From Paenibacillus sp. MMS18-CY102 (GTDB taxonomy: Bacteria; Bacillota; Bacilli; Paenibacillales; Paenibacillaceae): DNA of 64,000 nt. Position 1 is the stretch's first letter; each line of letters opens with the position of its first letter. The stretch spans positions 1 to 64,000 of the forward strand of contig NZ_WSTC01000008.1 of the NCBI RefSeq assembly GCF_009789195.1, in the 5' to 3' direction. The translations under genes and the position numbers were made by a program. This document shows positions 41,760 through 50,684 of the stretch, one piece after another. Under the pieces are notes generated by a model. The model saw nothing but the letters and a program-made list of their open reading frames with translations, was not told the DNA's origin and ran no database searches.

Positions 41760-42848
41760 ATGACACAATCCAATGATCACAAGCTTCTCGTCTTCGCCGG
41801 CTCATATGCAGAATCATCCGCTAGCGGCGTATATGTTTACCAATTCGACGAACAGCAAGAGCAGCTCACGCTGCTTAACGAATATGGCGGTTTGCAAAAT
41901 CCGACATTCCTGAACATCGATGCTGCGAACAAGCGGCTATATGCGATTACGGAAGGGAAGTCGGCAGAAGGGGCAAAAACTGGCGAGGCTGCGGCATTCG
42001 CTATTAACCCAGTGGACGGAACGCTTTCGCTGCTGAATCGCGGCTTGACGGTTAATGGGCCGACCTGCCACATCCAACGTGATGCAAGCAGCGATTATTT
42101 AATCGTAACAAGCTATCATGGCGGAAAAGTAGGGCTGACAGCGCTAACGCCAGACGGCCAAATCGGGGAACAGCTCGATACGCAGCAGCATGAAGGTCGC
42201 GGGCAGCATCCAGAACGCCAAGACCGTCCGCATCCGCACTCGTCGATGTTTAGCCCAGATGGACGGTTCTTGTATGTTCAAGATCTTGGACTCGATCGGA
42301 TCAAAATATATGAGATCGACCGCACTGCAAACGAATTGTCGCTGCTAGATGAGACCCAGTTGCATCCAGGCGCTGGACCGCGCCATTTGGCGTTCCATCC
42401 ATCGATCCCGTATGCTTATGTCATTAACGAAGTCGATTCGTCGGTAACAGTGCTTGCATATGAGCCGGCATCCGGCGATTTGGCGCCAATCCAGACGATC
42501 TCGACTTTGCCGCCAGAAGGGTTCGATGGCGAAAATACGACAGCTGAAATTACGGTGTCCCCTGACGGGCGATTTGTATACGGCTCAAACCGCGGCCATG
42601 ACAGCATCGTAGTTTATTCGGTTGATCAGGCGACCGGCAAATTGAGCGTAGTTGAAATTGTTTCAGTCGAAGGCGGCCATCCGCGCCACTTTGCATTGAC
42701 GCCGAGCGGTTCGCATCTCATTGCTGCGAATCGTGATTCGAACAACTTGGTTATTTTCCGCATTAATCGCGATAACGGCCGCATCACGTATACAGGCAAT
42801 AGCGCAACGGTTTCTAAGCCAGTATTCGTTCAGCCGGTCGCTTTCTAA
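41760..42848 (+). CDS. pgl: 6-phosphogluconolactonase (beta-propeller lactonase)
   Basis: 362 residues. Seven-bladed beta-propeller of the lactonase family, like Bacillus YkgB: VFAGSYAESSASGVYVYQFD at the start, repeated blades with FSPDGRFLYVQDLGLDRIKIYEID, GPRHLAFHPSIPYAYVINE and GHPRHFALTPSGSHLIAANRDSNNLVIFRI, and a closing SKPVFVQPV. It hydrolyses 6-phosphogluconolactone in the pentose phosphate pathway, in the cytoplasm. GGAGGGCC precedes ATG 41760. A terminator follows. Confidence 0.9.
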   Translation: MTQSNDHKLLVFAGSYAESSASGVYVYQFDEQQEQLTLLNEYGGLQNPTFLNIDAANKRLYAITEGKSAEGAKTGEAAAFAINPVDGTLSLLNRGLTVNGPTCHIQRDASSDYLIVTSYHGGKVGLTALTPDGQIGEQLDTQQHEGRGQHPERQDRPHPHSSMFSPDGRFLYVQDLGLDRIKIYEIDRTANELSLLDETQLHPGAGPRHLAFHPSIPYAYVINEVDSSVTVLAYEPASGDLAPIQTISTLPPEGFDGENTTAEITVSPDGRFVYGSNRGHDSIVVYSVDQATGKLSVVEIVSVEGGHPRHFALTPSGSHLIAANRDSNNLVIFRINRDNGRITYTGNSATVSKPVFVQPVAF

Positions 42849-42856
42849 TCGTATGA

Positions 42857-42902
42857 GAAAAAAGGTTGGGCAGTGCGCTGGCGCATGCTCAACCTTTTTT
42901 TT
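42857..42902. terminator. Bidirectional terminator
   Basis: AAAAGGTTG...GCGC pairs with GCGC...CAACCTTTT, with A- and T-runs on either side, between convergent genes. Confidence 0.85.
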
Positions 42903-42918
42903 GAAAATTATCGCACTA

Positions 42919-43428
42919 TTACTTCGCCCGCTTAAAGCCTTCCTCTGTCAAATACTCCACCGATTCCTCCAGCGTCTCGAATGCACAATCAAGCGCATCG
43001 AGCGCCCAAATATACCACAGGTCAGCATCGTCTTCATAACGAAGCAACAGTACGTTGCCGTTCTTGTCTTTCCAGACTTGATCCTCAGCCTTATGCTCCG
43101 ATGGATGCGCATTGCTCGCTTGGTTGTCCTCATCATTAGCAGGCTCACCCGTGCCTGTTAGCGAAGCAATCGATTGCTCCAGCAGGGAACGAAGCGAATG
43201 CTCGTCCAGATCCCGAATGTTGACGAGCCCTTTGGCATCTTTCTCTACACCCGCAAGCATGCCCGCATAAACATAGCCATTCCCGTTCGGATGCAGGTGA
43301 TAAACGACATTTTTACGTTCAAAGGCGCTTTCCTCGTATTGAAAATTAATCCGTCCAAGGGAGACGTCCTTGCGCTCTAGCTGGGGAAACGATTGTATGA
43401 TCTCAAGCTTCTGTTCGAACGTTAGCAT
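42919..43428 (-). CDS. Hypothetical protein, no family recognised
   Basis: 169 residues. The N-terminal half reads FEQKLEIIQSFPQLERKDVSLGRINFQYEESAFERKNVVYHLHPNGNGYVYAG; the C-terminal half has an Asp/Glu-rich linker and then GNVLLLRYEDDADLWYIWALDALDCAFETLEESVEYL. A soluble, acidic, two-part cytoplasmic protein. I do not recognise the family. GGAGG precedes ATG 43428. Monocistronic. Confidence 0.6.
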   Translation of the reverse strand: MLTFEQKLEIIQSFPQLERKDVSLGRINFQYEESAFERKNVVYHLHPNGNGYVYAGMLAGVEKDAKGLVNIRDLDEHSLRSLLEQSIASLTGTGEPANDEDNQASNAHPSEHKAEDQVWKDKNGNVLLLRYEDDADLWYIWALDALDCAFETLEESVEYLTEEGFKRAK

Positions 43429-43584
43429 GTTTAATCCTCCGCCAATCGGTATTAGAATTGCGAGTCATTATAGCATAGGGAGCACGGTTTCGTCCAAAAA
43501 AAGGAGTTGCGAACGCCCAGATGTCGAAATATGCTAGAAGCATACGGTATACTGGTTACGAACCGAAGAATAGGATGGAACCCC

Positions 43585-44913
43585 ATGTTATATTACATGT
43601 TTGCCCTTATGACGGGCGCTATAGTCGCTTTGCTGCATAATTGGCGCAGCGCTTCGAACCGTTGGGCTGCTTGTTTTTTATTCGTCGCTGCGATTGGCGG
43701 AGGAACGGAGCTATTGAAGCAAATAGCCGGGAAGTGGCTTGCTGACGGGGTAGATTTCGTGAACCAAACCGTCACGCCATTTGCGCTGCTCGTTTTTTGC
43801 CTTGTGTTTACGGGCCGATTGGATCGCATGCGTGCACGTGGCCGAACGGCAACAAAGCTTATTTTGTTCGTGCCTGTCATTGTCATGGCAGCAATTACGC
43901 CGTTCTCGCCTGAACTTCAGATGAACTACTGGCTGATGCTCATTTGGACAGCACCGTATTATGTGGCTGCATGCTGGCTGCTGCTTCGATCCTATAGGAG
44001 AGAGCGTGAAGCTGCGCGTAGGCGAACGATGTTCATTACTGTCATTGTGATGGTTCCAACGGTGCTGGCTGTTCTGCTATTTATCGTAATAGGGCGTGCG
44101 CTCTATCCGCATATTGATTATTTCCAGTATGTATCGGTATTTTTCGCATACTCGATCATCGTCGCACTGCCCGGCGTTTTCTTCTACGGCGTCGTTGGCG
44201 TAAAGCTTCGATTCGAGCGGGATTCGATGGAATCGACGATGCAGGCGATTGGGTCTGGCGCAGCGCTGCTGCAGCATACGGTGAAGAACGAGATCGGCAA
44301 GATCGCCATTGGAGCGGAAAATTTAAAATCGCTCATGCCGGAAGCAAACGATGAAGCTGTGCACCAACTGGCGATGATCGAGCGGGCATCGGGCCAAATT
44401 ATTGCGATGGCGGAGCGCTTGCATGAACGTATGCGCGTCATCACGCTCGTGCAACAGCCTTGCCACTGGGACGCGCTGTTGGATTCACTCGCAGCGGAGC
44501 TGAGTATGCAATGTGAAGCACAAGGCATTCAATTGCAAGTCCAATATGCGATTCGACCAATCGTAATATGCGATCCCGTTCATTTGCGCGAAGCAGTAGG
44601 CAATTTATTAACGAATGCAGTGGAAGCGATGCCGGATGGCGGGCGATTGGCACTGAAAGTTGAGTTGAACCGCCGCTATGTGCAGTTATCGATTCAGGAT
44701 ACGGGGAATGGCATTCCGATGGAGCAGCAGCGGCATGTCTTTGAACCGTTCTATAGCACGAAGAAACGCGGCAGCAATTATGGTCTAGGGCTGTCCTATG
44801 TGTATATGTTCATGCAACGCAGCGGCGGATCGGTCCAGCTTTTGAGCCATATAGGTGAAGGGACGACGGTAACGCTCCGATACCCTCGCACCGCACTCGT
44901 TCGTACAACTTAG
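43585..44913 (+). CDS. Membrane-bound sensor histidine kinase
   Basis: 442 residues. About seven N-terminal hydrophobic helices (1-205) form an integral sensor. The kinase core follows: LLQHTVKNEIGKIAIGAENL holds the phospho-acceptor His, and the HATPase has N box EAVGNLLTNAVEAM, G1 DTGNGIPM and G2 SNYGLGLSYVYMFM. AGGATGG precedes ATG 43585; the open frame from TTG 43507 lacks support. The response regulator gene begins 17 bases after the stop, so the two are a two-component system. The signal is unknown. Confidence 0.88.
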   Translation: MLYYMFALMTGAIVALLHNWRSASNRWAACFLFVAAIGGGTELLKQIAGKWLADGVDFVNQTVTPFALLVFCLVFTGRLDRMRARGRTATKLILFVPVIVMAAITPFSPELQMNYWLMLIWTAPYYVAACWLLLRSYRREREAARRRTMFITVIVMVPTVLAVLLFIVIGRALYPHIDYFQYVSVFFAYSIIVALPGVFFYGVVGVKLRFERDSMESTMQAIGSGAALLQHTVKNEIGKIAIGAENLKSLMPEANDEAVHQLAMIERASGQIIAMAERLHERMRVITLVQQPCHWDALLDSLAAELSMQCEAQGIQLQVQYAIRPIVICDPVHLREAVGNLLTNAVEAMPDGGRLALKVELNRRYVQLSIQDTGNGIPMEQQRHVFEPFYSTKKRGSNYGLGLSYVYMFMQRSGGSVQLLSHIGEGTTVTLRYPRTALVRTT

Positions 44914-44930
44914 CAGAGAGGGGGGCAGCT

Positions 44931-45581
44931 ATGGCAGCGGAGGAAGCAACGAATCCCATTAAAATATTAGTCGTTGAGGATGATCCCGACTGGGTCCGAT
45001 CGATTACGGTACTGCTTCACCAGCAGTCCGATATGTTAGTCGTAGGCGCTGCGTTAAGCGGAGAAGAAGCGGTTCAGCTTGCAGCAACGTTATCGTATGA
45101 CATTGCGCTAATCGATTTTCATTTATCCGCTGAAGGGCTTAACGGAGTCCAGACGGCGATGGAGCTTAGCGACGCAAGCTCAGCGAAGTGCATTATGCTG
45201 ACGTCCGAACGCGATGAGCGAAGGATGACGGATGCTTTTACAGCAGGGGCGTATGAATATGTAGATAAAACGAGATTCCGCGATCTGGCGCAGGTGATCC
45301 GTAATGTGCATCATCATCCGGAAGCGATGGACGCGCTGCATAAGGAGCTCAATCGGCTAAAGCGCGAAGAGCAGCTCAAGAGCTTAACGGCTGCGGAACG
45401 GGAAATTTTCGAGCGAATCGAGCAGGGCCAGACGCATGCAGAAATGGAGCAACAACTGGTCAAGGCAGAGAGCACGATTAAAAACCAGATTAACAAGTTG
45501 CTCAAAAAGCTTGGCGTAAAAAGCGGGCGTGAAGCGGTGGAGAAGGTGCGCCGCAATGGGATTGAGAAGCCGCGGCAATGA
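44931..45581 (+). CDS. Response regulator, NarL/LuxR type
   Basis: 216 residues. The receiver domain (about 10-125) has the acidic pair VVEDD, phospho-acceptor Asp62 in IALIDFHLS, MLTSE and Lys in YVDKTRF. A LuxR-type helix-turn-helix (about 148-205) reads LTAAEREIFERIEQGQTHAEMEQQLVKAESTIKNQINKLLKKLGV. It is the partner of the upstream kinase and acts as a transcription factor. AGGGGGG precedes ATG 44931. Targets are not evident. A terminator follows. Confidence 0.9.
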   Translation: MAAEEATNPIKILVVEDDPDWVRSITVLLHQQSDMLVVGAALSGEEAVQLAATLSYDIALIDFHLSAEGLNGVQTAMELSDASSAKCIMLTSERDERRMTDAFTAGAYEYVDKTRFRDLAQVIRNVHHHPEAMDALHKELNRLKREEQLKSLTAAEREIFERIEQGQTHAEMEQQLVKAESTIKNQINKLLKKLGVKSGREAVEKVRRNGIEKPRQ

Positions 45582-45597
45582 GCGATAAGGTGAACGG

Positions 45598-45625
45598 GGT
45601 ACTACGTTACGTAGTACCTTTCTTG
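45598..45625 (+). terminator. Intrinsic terminator
   Basis: GGTACTACG-TTA-CGTAGTACC, a perfect 9-bp stem, then TTTCTT. Confidence 0.75.
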
Positions 45626-45708
45626 ATTCCTGTACTATAGAAGTTCCACCTGCCTAATCGCCTGTTATTGCGTTACACTACCACTAATGAGGAAGAGGGG
45701 CGAGCAGC

Positions 45709-46173
45709 ATGGCAAACGTCGTTGGAAAGCTAGTGGGCAAACGGATTTTGTTAGTCGATGGGGAATGTGCACTTTGCCACGGCATGACGAGATTCGCGGT
45801 GCGCCGGGATAAGCAGGCTAAATTTCGGTTTGCAGCCCTTCAATCGGAGGTTGGGCAGCTTCTCGCTGCACAAGCAGGGCTAGATCCCCATTCAATGGAT
45901 TCGATGGTGCTGCTGGAAAACGGGCATGCCTATACGCGTTCAACGGCAGCCTTGCGTACTCTGCGCGGGCTGGATGGCGGGTGGCCGTTGGTTTATGCAT
46001 TTATGATCGTGCCATCGCCTATCCGTAATTTTGTCTATAAAAGAATCGCAAGCTGGCGTTATCGGCTATTTGGGCGCGCTGAAGCATGCATGCTGCCGGG
46101 CATTGCGGGCAAGAACCGATTTATTGATGATATCGAATCACTGCATGAGTTTCAGCAAGCAGCAAGAGATTAA
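45709..46173 (+). CDS. DUF393 (DCC family) thiol-disulfide oxidoreductase-like protein
   Basis: 154 residues. The signature VDGECALCHGMTRF (Asp17, Cys20, Cys23) is typical of the DCC/DUF393 family, related in fold to thioredoxins. ALRTLRGLDGGWPLVYAFMIVPSPIRNFVYKRIASWRYRLFG is also characteristic. Predicted thiol-disulfide exchange; partners unknown. No signal peptide. Upstream GAGGAAGAGGGG fits ATG 45709. A phosphoesterase gene follows after about 80 bases. Confidence 0.85.
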   Translation: MANVVGKLVGKRILLVDGECALCHGMTRFAVRRDKQAKFRFAALQSEVGQLLAAQAGLDPHSMDSMVLLENGHAYTRSTAALRTLRGLDGGWPLVYAFMIVPSPIRNFVYKRIASWRYRLFGRAEACMLPGIAGKNRFIDDIESLHEFQQAARD

Positions 46174-46254
46174 AATGTGCTGATTTGTGTCAAGCCCAGC
46201 TTTCTATTATGATGGAGTCTCTAACGCTATCATATTGGGAAGAGGGGATGACGT

Positions 46255-47028
46255 TTGCTATTAGCACTAGTTCTTCTCATTATTCTTGTCGTATTCTATG
46301 CTGCATTGATCTTGCCCACGCAGTGGCTCAAAATCGAGCACGTGCACTATTCCTCCGAGCTAGGCATTCGTATGCTTCAGATCAGCGATATTCATGTGGA
46401 GAAAGCGCGCATTACATCTGCGAAGCTACGGCGGGTGATCGATCAGCTGAAGCCAGATTATATCGTCGTGACAGGGGATTTTACACAGAAAGCAAAGCAT
46501 TTGCCGAAAGTGAAACGTTATGCAGAGGCGATCGGCGGAGCAGGAATTCCCGTTTTTGCCGTACTTGGCAACCATGATCACCGGTTAGATCGCGACAATT
46601 TGAAAAGGCTGGTCGATTTGCTCAACGCCTCCGGCATTCAAGTGCTGCAAAACCGGTCCGTTCTTATCGATAACAAGTTCCGTTTGGTCGGAATTGATGA
46701 TTATGGCTCGAAGAAGAGTAAAATTAAAGCGGCTTTTCAGAAGGTCGAGCCCCACATGCCGGCGGTCGTGTTGACGCATGATCCGAATGTGGTGCTCGAA
46801 CTGCCTTACGCTTATCATTATTTGGTTGCCGGCCACTTCCACGGGATGCAGTTTAATGTGCCGTTCTTATTCCGTTATATTAACAAGGGGAGGCTCGCGG
46901 CGGCTGGCATTTACAAGGGCCTTCATCGATCGAAGCAAGGCCCCTATTATATTTCCAAAGGGGTCGGCCAAGCTGGTCCAAACGCTCGTTTTCTCGTTAG
47001 AAGTGAAGTGACGCTGCACGAGCTATAA
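46255..47028 (+). CDS. Membrane-anchored metallophosphoesterase (YkuE-like)
   Basis: 257 residues. An N-terminal membrane helix (about 1-20) is followed by a calcineurin-like phosphoesterase: QISDIHVE (Asp45, His47), VTGDFTQ, LGNHDHR, LTHDPN and AGHFHGMQF. The metal ligands are complete. It belongs to the YkuE/YaeI-like group of outer-face or membrane-linked esterases; the natural substrate is unknown. The start is a TTG 7 nt after AGAGGGG. It ends 9 bases before the stop of the convergent MBL gene, with no terminator between. Confidence 0.82.
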   Translation: MLLALVLLIILVVFYAALILPTQWLKIEHVHYSSELGIRMLQISDIHVEKARITSAKLRRVIDQLKPDYIVVTGDFTQKAKHLPKVKRYAEAIGGAGIPVFAVLGNHDHRLDRDNLKRLVDLLNASGIQVLQNRSVLIDNKFRLVGIDDYGSKKSKIKAAFQKVEPHMPAVVLTHDPNVVLELPYAYHYLVAGHFHGMQFNVPFLFRYINKGRLAAAGIYKGLHRSKQGPYYISKGVGQAGPNARFLVRSEVTLHEL

Positions 47029-47037
47029 AAGTTGTGT

Positions 47038-47811
47038 TTACGATGGCTGTGCGGCTTCATAAGCAGCTGCGATCGCTGCGATTCGCCCGTTCACATCCTC
47101 GCCTGTGTAGTGACCGCCATGATGGCATACCACATGCGCGATAGGGAACGCAGCGAACTCGCCGAGCGAGCGCATCGCTTGCCCATAATCTGTCGCCAGA
47201 AGCGGGTCAGATGCGCATAATTGCCCATTTTCAACGATTAGCGCATCGCCTGCGATCAAGGTTCGGCTTGCTTCGTGATAGAGGCTTATATGTCCTGGCG
47301 TGTGGCCCGGCGTATCGATGACGATGATTCCACCGCATAGCGGGAGGCGGTCGCCGCCTTTGATCAAGCGGTCCACAGGTGCGCTTGGCGGGTTTTCGAG
47401 CATCGCCTTAAACGCTTGTCGCCATTGCTCCGGCACTTCCGGCGGAATCATGGCATCTACGTTTGCCAGAGCATCATCCGTTATTTTGATCAGCCGCCGA
47501 TCGCCTTGAATATAGGGCTTTTCTAATCCATGCGCCAGCACATCGACGGACCGATTCAAATGAGCCAAGAAAGCAGGCAATCCTCCGATATGATCGATAT
47601 CCTGATGGGTAATGATAATGGCCTGGAGCTGCTGCTCATCAATGCCAGCTTCAGCGAACCCTTTAACTAAATCTTCTAATCGCCCCGGATACCCCGCATC
47701 GACAAGTACAGCTTCATGACCATTCCCAATCAATACCGGATGCACCGTGCTGGGCTGCCCCATAGCCATTGCCGTAACACTTAACAAATAGATATCCTCT
47801 GCAATTTTCAA
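47038..47811 (-). CDS. MBL-fold metallo-hydrolase
   Basis: 257 residues. Metal motif THQDIDHIGG (the His-x-Asp-x-Asp-His variant found in YflN-like enzymes), then VIDTPGHTPGHISLY, LIAGDAL and CHHGGHYTG. Likely a small hydrolase of the glyoxalase II/lactonase type. The start is a TTG 8 nt after AGGAGG (LKIAEDIYLLS). Its substrate is not known. It stands alone, upstream of an AT-rich intergenic region. Confidence 0.82.
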   Translation of the reverse strand: MKIAEDIYLLSVTAMAMGQPSTVHPVLIGNGHEAVLVDAGYPGRLEDLVKGFAEAGIDEQQLQAIIITHQDIDHIGGLPAFLAHLNRSVDVLAHGLEKPYIQGDRRLIKITDDALANVDAMIPPEVPEQWRQAFKAMLENPPSAPVDRLIKGGDRLPLCGGIIVIDTPGHTPGHISLYHEASRTLIAGDALIVENGQLCASDPLLATDYGQAMRSLGEFAAFPIAHVVCHHGGHYTGEDVNGRIAAIAAAYEAAQPS

Positions 47812-47925
47812 AATTTTCAGCCTCCTAATCCCACATTGGTTGATATAAGCGTTCCTATCTTACTTCCAACATGAGTTCAGGTCAACACGAAAATATTATA
47901 TTATACCACATAAAAATATTTTTGT

Positions 47926-47940
47926 CAATATACAATATTG
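47926..47940. promoter_or_regulatory. AT-rich inverted repeat in the 47.8-48.1 kb gap
   Basis: CAATAT-ACA-ATATTG, arms of 6 bp, in a very AT-rich stretch between the divergent MBL and serine hydrolase genes. It could be an operator or just part of a promoter region. Confidence 0.3.
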
Positions 47941-48095
47941 CGACATTTCGCCGTTAAAATCGGGCTTTTTCTGTCGTCCATAAAGATAGTAATCGAATGA
48001 AAACGCTATTAAAATAGAAGAAGCAAGCGATGGTGCATGATAGCAGCGCAGTTATTGATCCAAGAAAGAAAAATTGGTATTGGAGGAGCAAACAA

Positions 48096-49538
48096 ATGCC
48101 AGTATTGAAACCACTTCCGCGCACAACGCCTGAGAGCGTAGGCCTCCCTAACGAATCGGTTCATGCTTTCTTAGATGAGCTAGAGCAGAAAGCGTTAGCT
48201 ATTCATAGCTTTATGATTATCCGTGACGGCAAAGTAGCGGCAGAGGGATGGTGGGAGCCATTCGGAGCGGATATTCCGCATTTTATATTCTCTATTACGA
48301 AAAGCTTCACGTCGACAGCTGTTGGCCTTGCTGTACAAGAGGGCTTGTTAACCGTAGAAGACAAGGTAGCTTCGTACTTCCCAGAAGAGATGCCGGAACA
48401 GCCATCTGAACGATTGCTCGCGATGCGCGTCCGAGATTTGCTCGCAATGGCGAGCGGACATAGCGGTGATCCGACGGAAGCCGCAATTCAAGAAGGGCGG
48501 GACTGGATAAGGGCATTTCTGCATGCGCCGCTTGATTATGCGCCAGGCGAACATTTTACATATAGCAGCGGCGCTACGCATATGCTTGGCCTCATCGTTG
48601 AGAAGGCAAGCGGGGAGCGTCTGGAGCAATATTTGGCGCCACGCATTTTTGAACCGTTGGGCATTCAAGTTGATTATTGGATGACGCTGCCTGAAGGGAA
48701 TGTTGCTGGCGGCTGGGGGCTTTGCCTAAGGCTTGAAGATGTTGCTAAACTCGGGCTGCTCTATCTTCAAAGAGGAATTTGGGAAGGCGAACGATTGCTT
48801 GATGAGAACTGGATAGAAGCTTCGGCTGCTTTGCAAGTTCCAAACGGTACGGAGGAAAACTCCGATTGGTCGACCGGCTATGGTTATCAGCTGTGGCGTT
48901 GCCGTTTTGGCGCATACCGGTTTGCAGGCTTATTCACGCAGAAATGTGTCATTATTCCGCAATGCAACACGATTGTCGCACTGAATTGTGCGGAGTGGCG
49001 GGAGCAGGATGTGCTGAACGCGATATGGAACCATTTGCTGCCGGTGCTGTCTAACCCGGATCATCCTTTACTTCAGCAGCAGGAGAACGTTAGCCGTGCC
49101 TTGCAAGCCCGGTTATCTGGACTGAAGCTCGGTGAACCGCACAACTTATCTCACCAATCGCCAGCAGGGATTGAATGGCATGGACGTACGTTCCAGCTTT
49201 CGGCGAATTCGGCAAGGTGGGAATCTATCGCGCTTCACGAACAGCAAGGAAAGCTCATAGTTACGGTTGAACAAGAGGGGAGTCGCCTCCAACATGAATA
49301 TGGATTAGGCGAGTGGGCGCATCAAGGTGATGGAATGGCGCATTTGGCGGGGCTTGCCGGATGGACCGACGAGGGAGTCCTCTCTTTGCTGCAATATGAA
49401 GTGCAAACGCCATTTAATCGCCAAGTGATGATCAAGTTTACTGGGGCACAAATTGAGCTGCGTATGAAGCGGAACCTTGCGTGGCCGACGGGAAATTGGT
49501 TTGATGAGGACGTAACGGTCGAGGGGCAAGCAAGATAA
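48096..49538 (+). CDS. Serine hydrolase with beta-lactamase fold and C-terminal extension
   Basis: 480 residues. The first ~350 are a class C/DD-peptidase fold: S-I-T-K at 66-69 (FIFSITKSFTSTAVGLA), Tyr motif YSSGATHMLGL and a later RFAGLFTQKCVII. The last ~130 form an extra beta-rich domain (WHGRTFQLSANSARWESIALHEQQGKLIVTVEQ). No signal peptide. Probably an esterase or aminopeptidase-like enzyme. GGAGG before ATG 48096; the frame is open from 48030, but that start has no ribosome site. It is followed by two peptidase genes, possibly one unit. Confidence 0.82.
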   Translation: MPVLKPLPRTTPESVGLPNESVHAFLDELEQKALAIHSFMIIRDGKVAAEGWWEPFGADIPHFIFSITKSFTSTAVGLAVQEGLLTVEDKVASYFPEEMPEQPSERLLAMRVRDLLAMASGHSGDPTEAAIQEGRDWIRAFLHAPLDYAPGEHFTYSSGATHMLGLIVEKASGERLEQYLAPRIFEPLGIQVDYWMTLPEGNVAGGWGLCLRLEDVAKLGLLYLQRGIWEGERLLDENWIEASAALQVPNGTEENSDWSTGYGYQLWRCRFGAYRFAGLFTQKCVIIPQCNTIVALNCAEWREQDVLNAIWNHLLPVLSNPDHPLLQQQENVSRALQARLSGLKLGEPHNLSHQSPAGIEWHGRTFQLSANSARWESIALHEQQGKLIVTVEQEGSRLQHEYGLGEWAHQGDGMAHLAGLAGWTDEGVLSLLQYEVQTPFNRQVMIKFTGAQIELRMKRNLAWPTGNWFDEDVTVEGQAR

Positions 49539-49619
49539 TTCGGCAGCGCGTTATCGCTATCCACGGTTATGGCCAGCAAGGTAATGCCACAATAACGAGT
49601 GAGAAGGAAGGGGTGAACG

Positions 49620-50684
49620 ATGACTATGATTACACAATTGTCTCCAAAGCTCGACCGCGCGTATATGCTCGATTGGTTGAATAAATTGCTGTTAACGCCG
49701 AGCCCGAGCGGATTTTGTATGGCGATCATGCAGTTGATTGAACAGGAGGCTGTGCGGTTAGGTTATCCTTTTGAACGTACGCCCAAAGGGAATGGCATCA
49801 TTACGATACCGGGCAAAACGAGCAGCAATGCGATTGCGCTTACGGCTCATGTCGACACATTAGGCGCAATGGTCCGATCGATCAAAGGGGACGGTTCCAT
49901 TCGGTTTTCGCCAATTGGCGGTTATGCGATGCAAACGGTTGAAGGCGAGTATTGCGTCATTCATACGCGGGATGGCCGCCAGTACGAAGGAACCGTTTTG
50001 TCGACTAAGCCTTCGGTTCACGTCCATGCAGATGCTCGTGAGTGGAAGCGTGAAGAAGCGAATATGGCCATTCGGATTGACGAAATCGTCGAATCGAAAG
50101 CGGACACGGAGAGGCTCGGAATCGCATCTGGCGATTTTATTTCGTGGGACCCGCGCGTTCGGATGCTTCCCAATGGCTGGGTTAAATCACGGCATTTGGA
50201 CGACAAGGCAAGTGTGGCTGCCTTGCTCGGCATGCTCGAATGGCTGAAGAGGGAACAGCGAACACCTGAGCGAACGGTGCATATGATCCTATCGACTTAT
50301 GAGGAAGTTGGCCATGGCAACGCTTATGTGCCGCCTAATATTACGGAGTTGATTGCGGTAGATATGGGGGCTATCGGCGATGACCTGTCAACGACGGAGC
50401 ATGACGTATCGATCTGCGCCAAAGATTCCTCTGGGCCATATGATTATGGGATGACGACGAAGCTGATCGAATTGGCGAAGCGGGAAGCAATCCCGTACGC
50501 CGTCGACATTTATCCGTTCTACGGCTCGGATGCATCGGCAGCGCTGCGTGGCGGCAGCAACATTCGAGCAGCGCTTATCGGTCCGGGCGTACATGCCTCG
50601 CATGGCATGGAGAGGACGCATGCGGATGCAATTGTCAATACAGCGGCGCTGTTGCTCGCGTATATTTTGGAGGTGGGCGAATGA
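49620..50684 (+). CDS. M42 family metallo-aminopeptidase
   Basis: 354 residues. The sequence includes LTAHVDTLGAMVRSI (His and Asp ligands near residue 80), SRHLDDKASVAALLGML (the bridging Asp), STYEEVGHGN (catalytic Glu pair), IAVDMGAIGDD and GVHASHGMERTH (His). These complete the M42 two-metal site of glutamyl/lysyl-aminopeptidase-type enzymes that form large cytoplasmic tetrahedral shells. It overlaps the next gene by 4 bases (ATGA), so the two peptidases are made together and may degrade peptides in sequence. Confidence 0.9.
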   Translation: MTMITQLSPKLDRAYMLDWLNKLLLTPSPSGFCMAIMQLIEQEAVRLGYPFERTPKGNGIITIPGKTSSNAIALTAHVDTLGAMVRSIKGDGSIRFSPIGGYAMQTVEGEYCVIHTRDGRQYEGTVLSTKPSVHVHADAREWKREEANMAIRIDEIVESKADTERLGIASGDFISWDPRVRMLPNGWVKSRHLDDKASVAALLGMLEWLKREQRTPERTVHMILSTYEEVGHGNAYVPPNITELIAVDMGAIGDDLSTTEHDVSICAKDSSGPYDYGMTTKLIELAKREAIPYAVDIYPFYGSDASAALRGGSNIRAALIGPGVHASHGMERTHADAIVNTAALLLAYILEVGE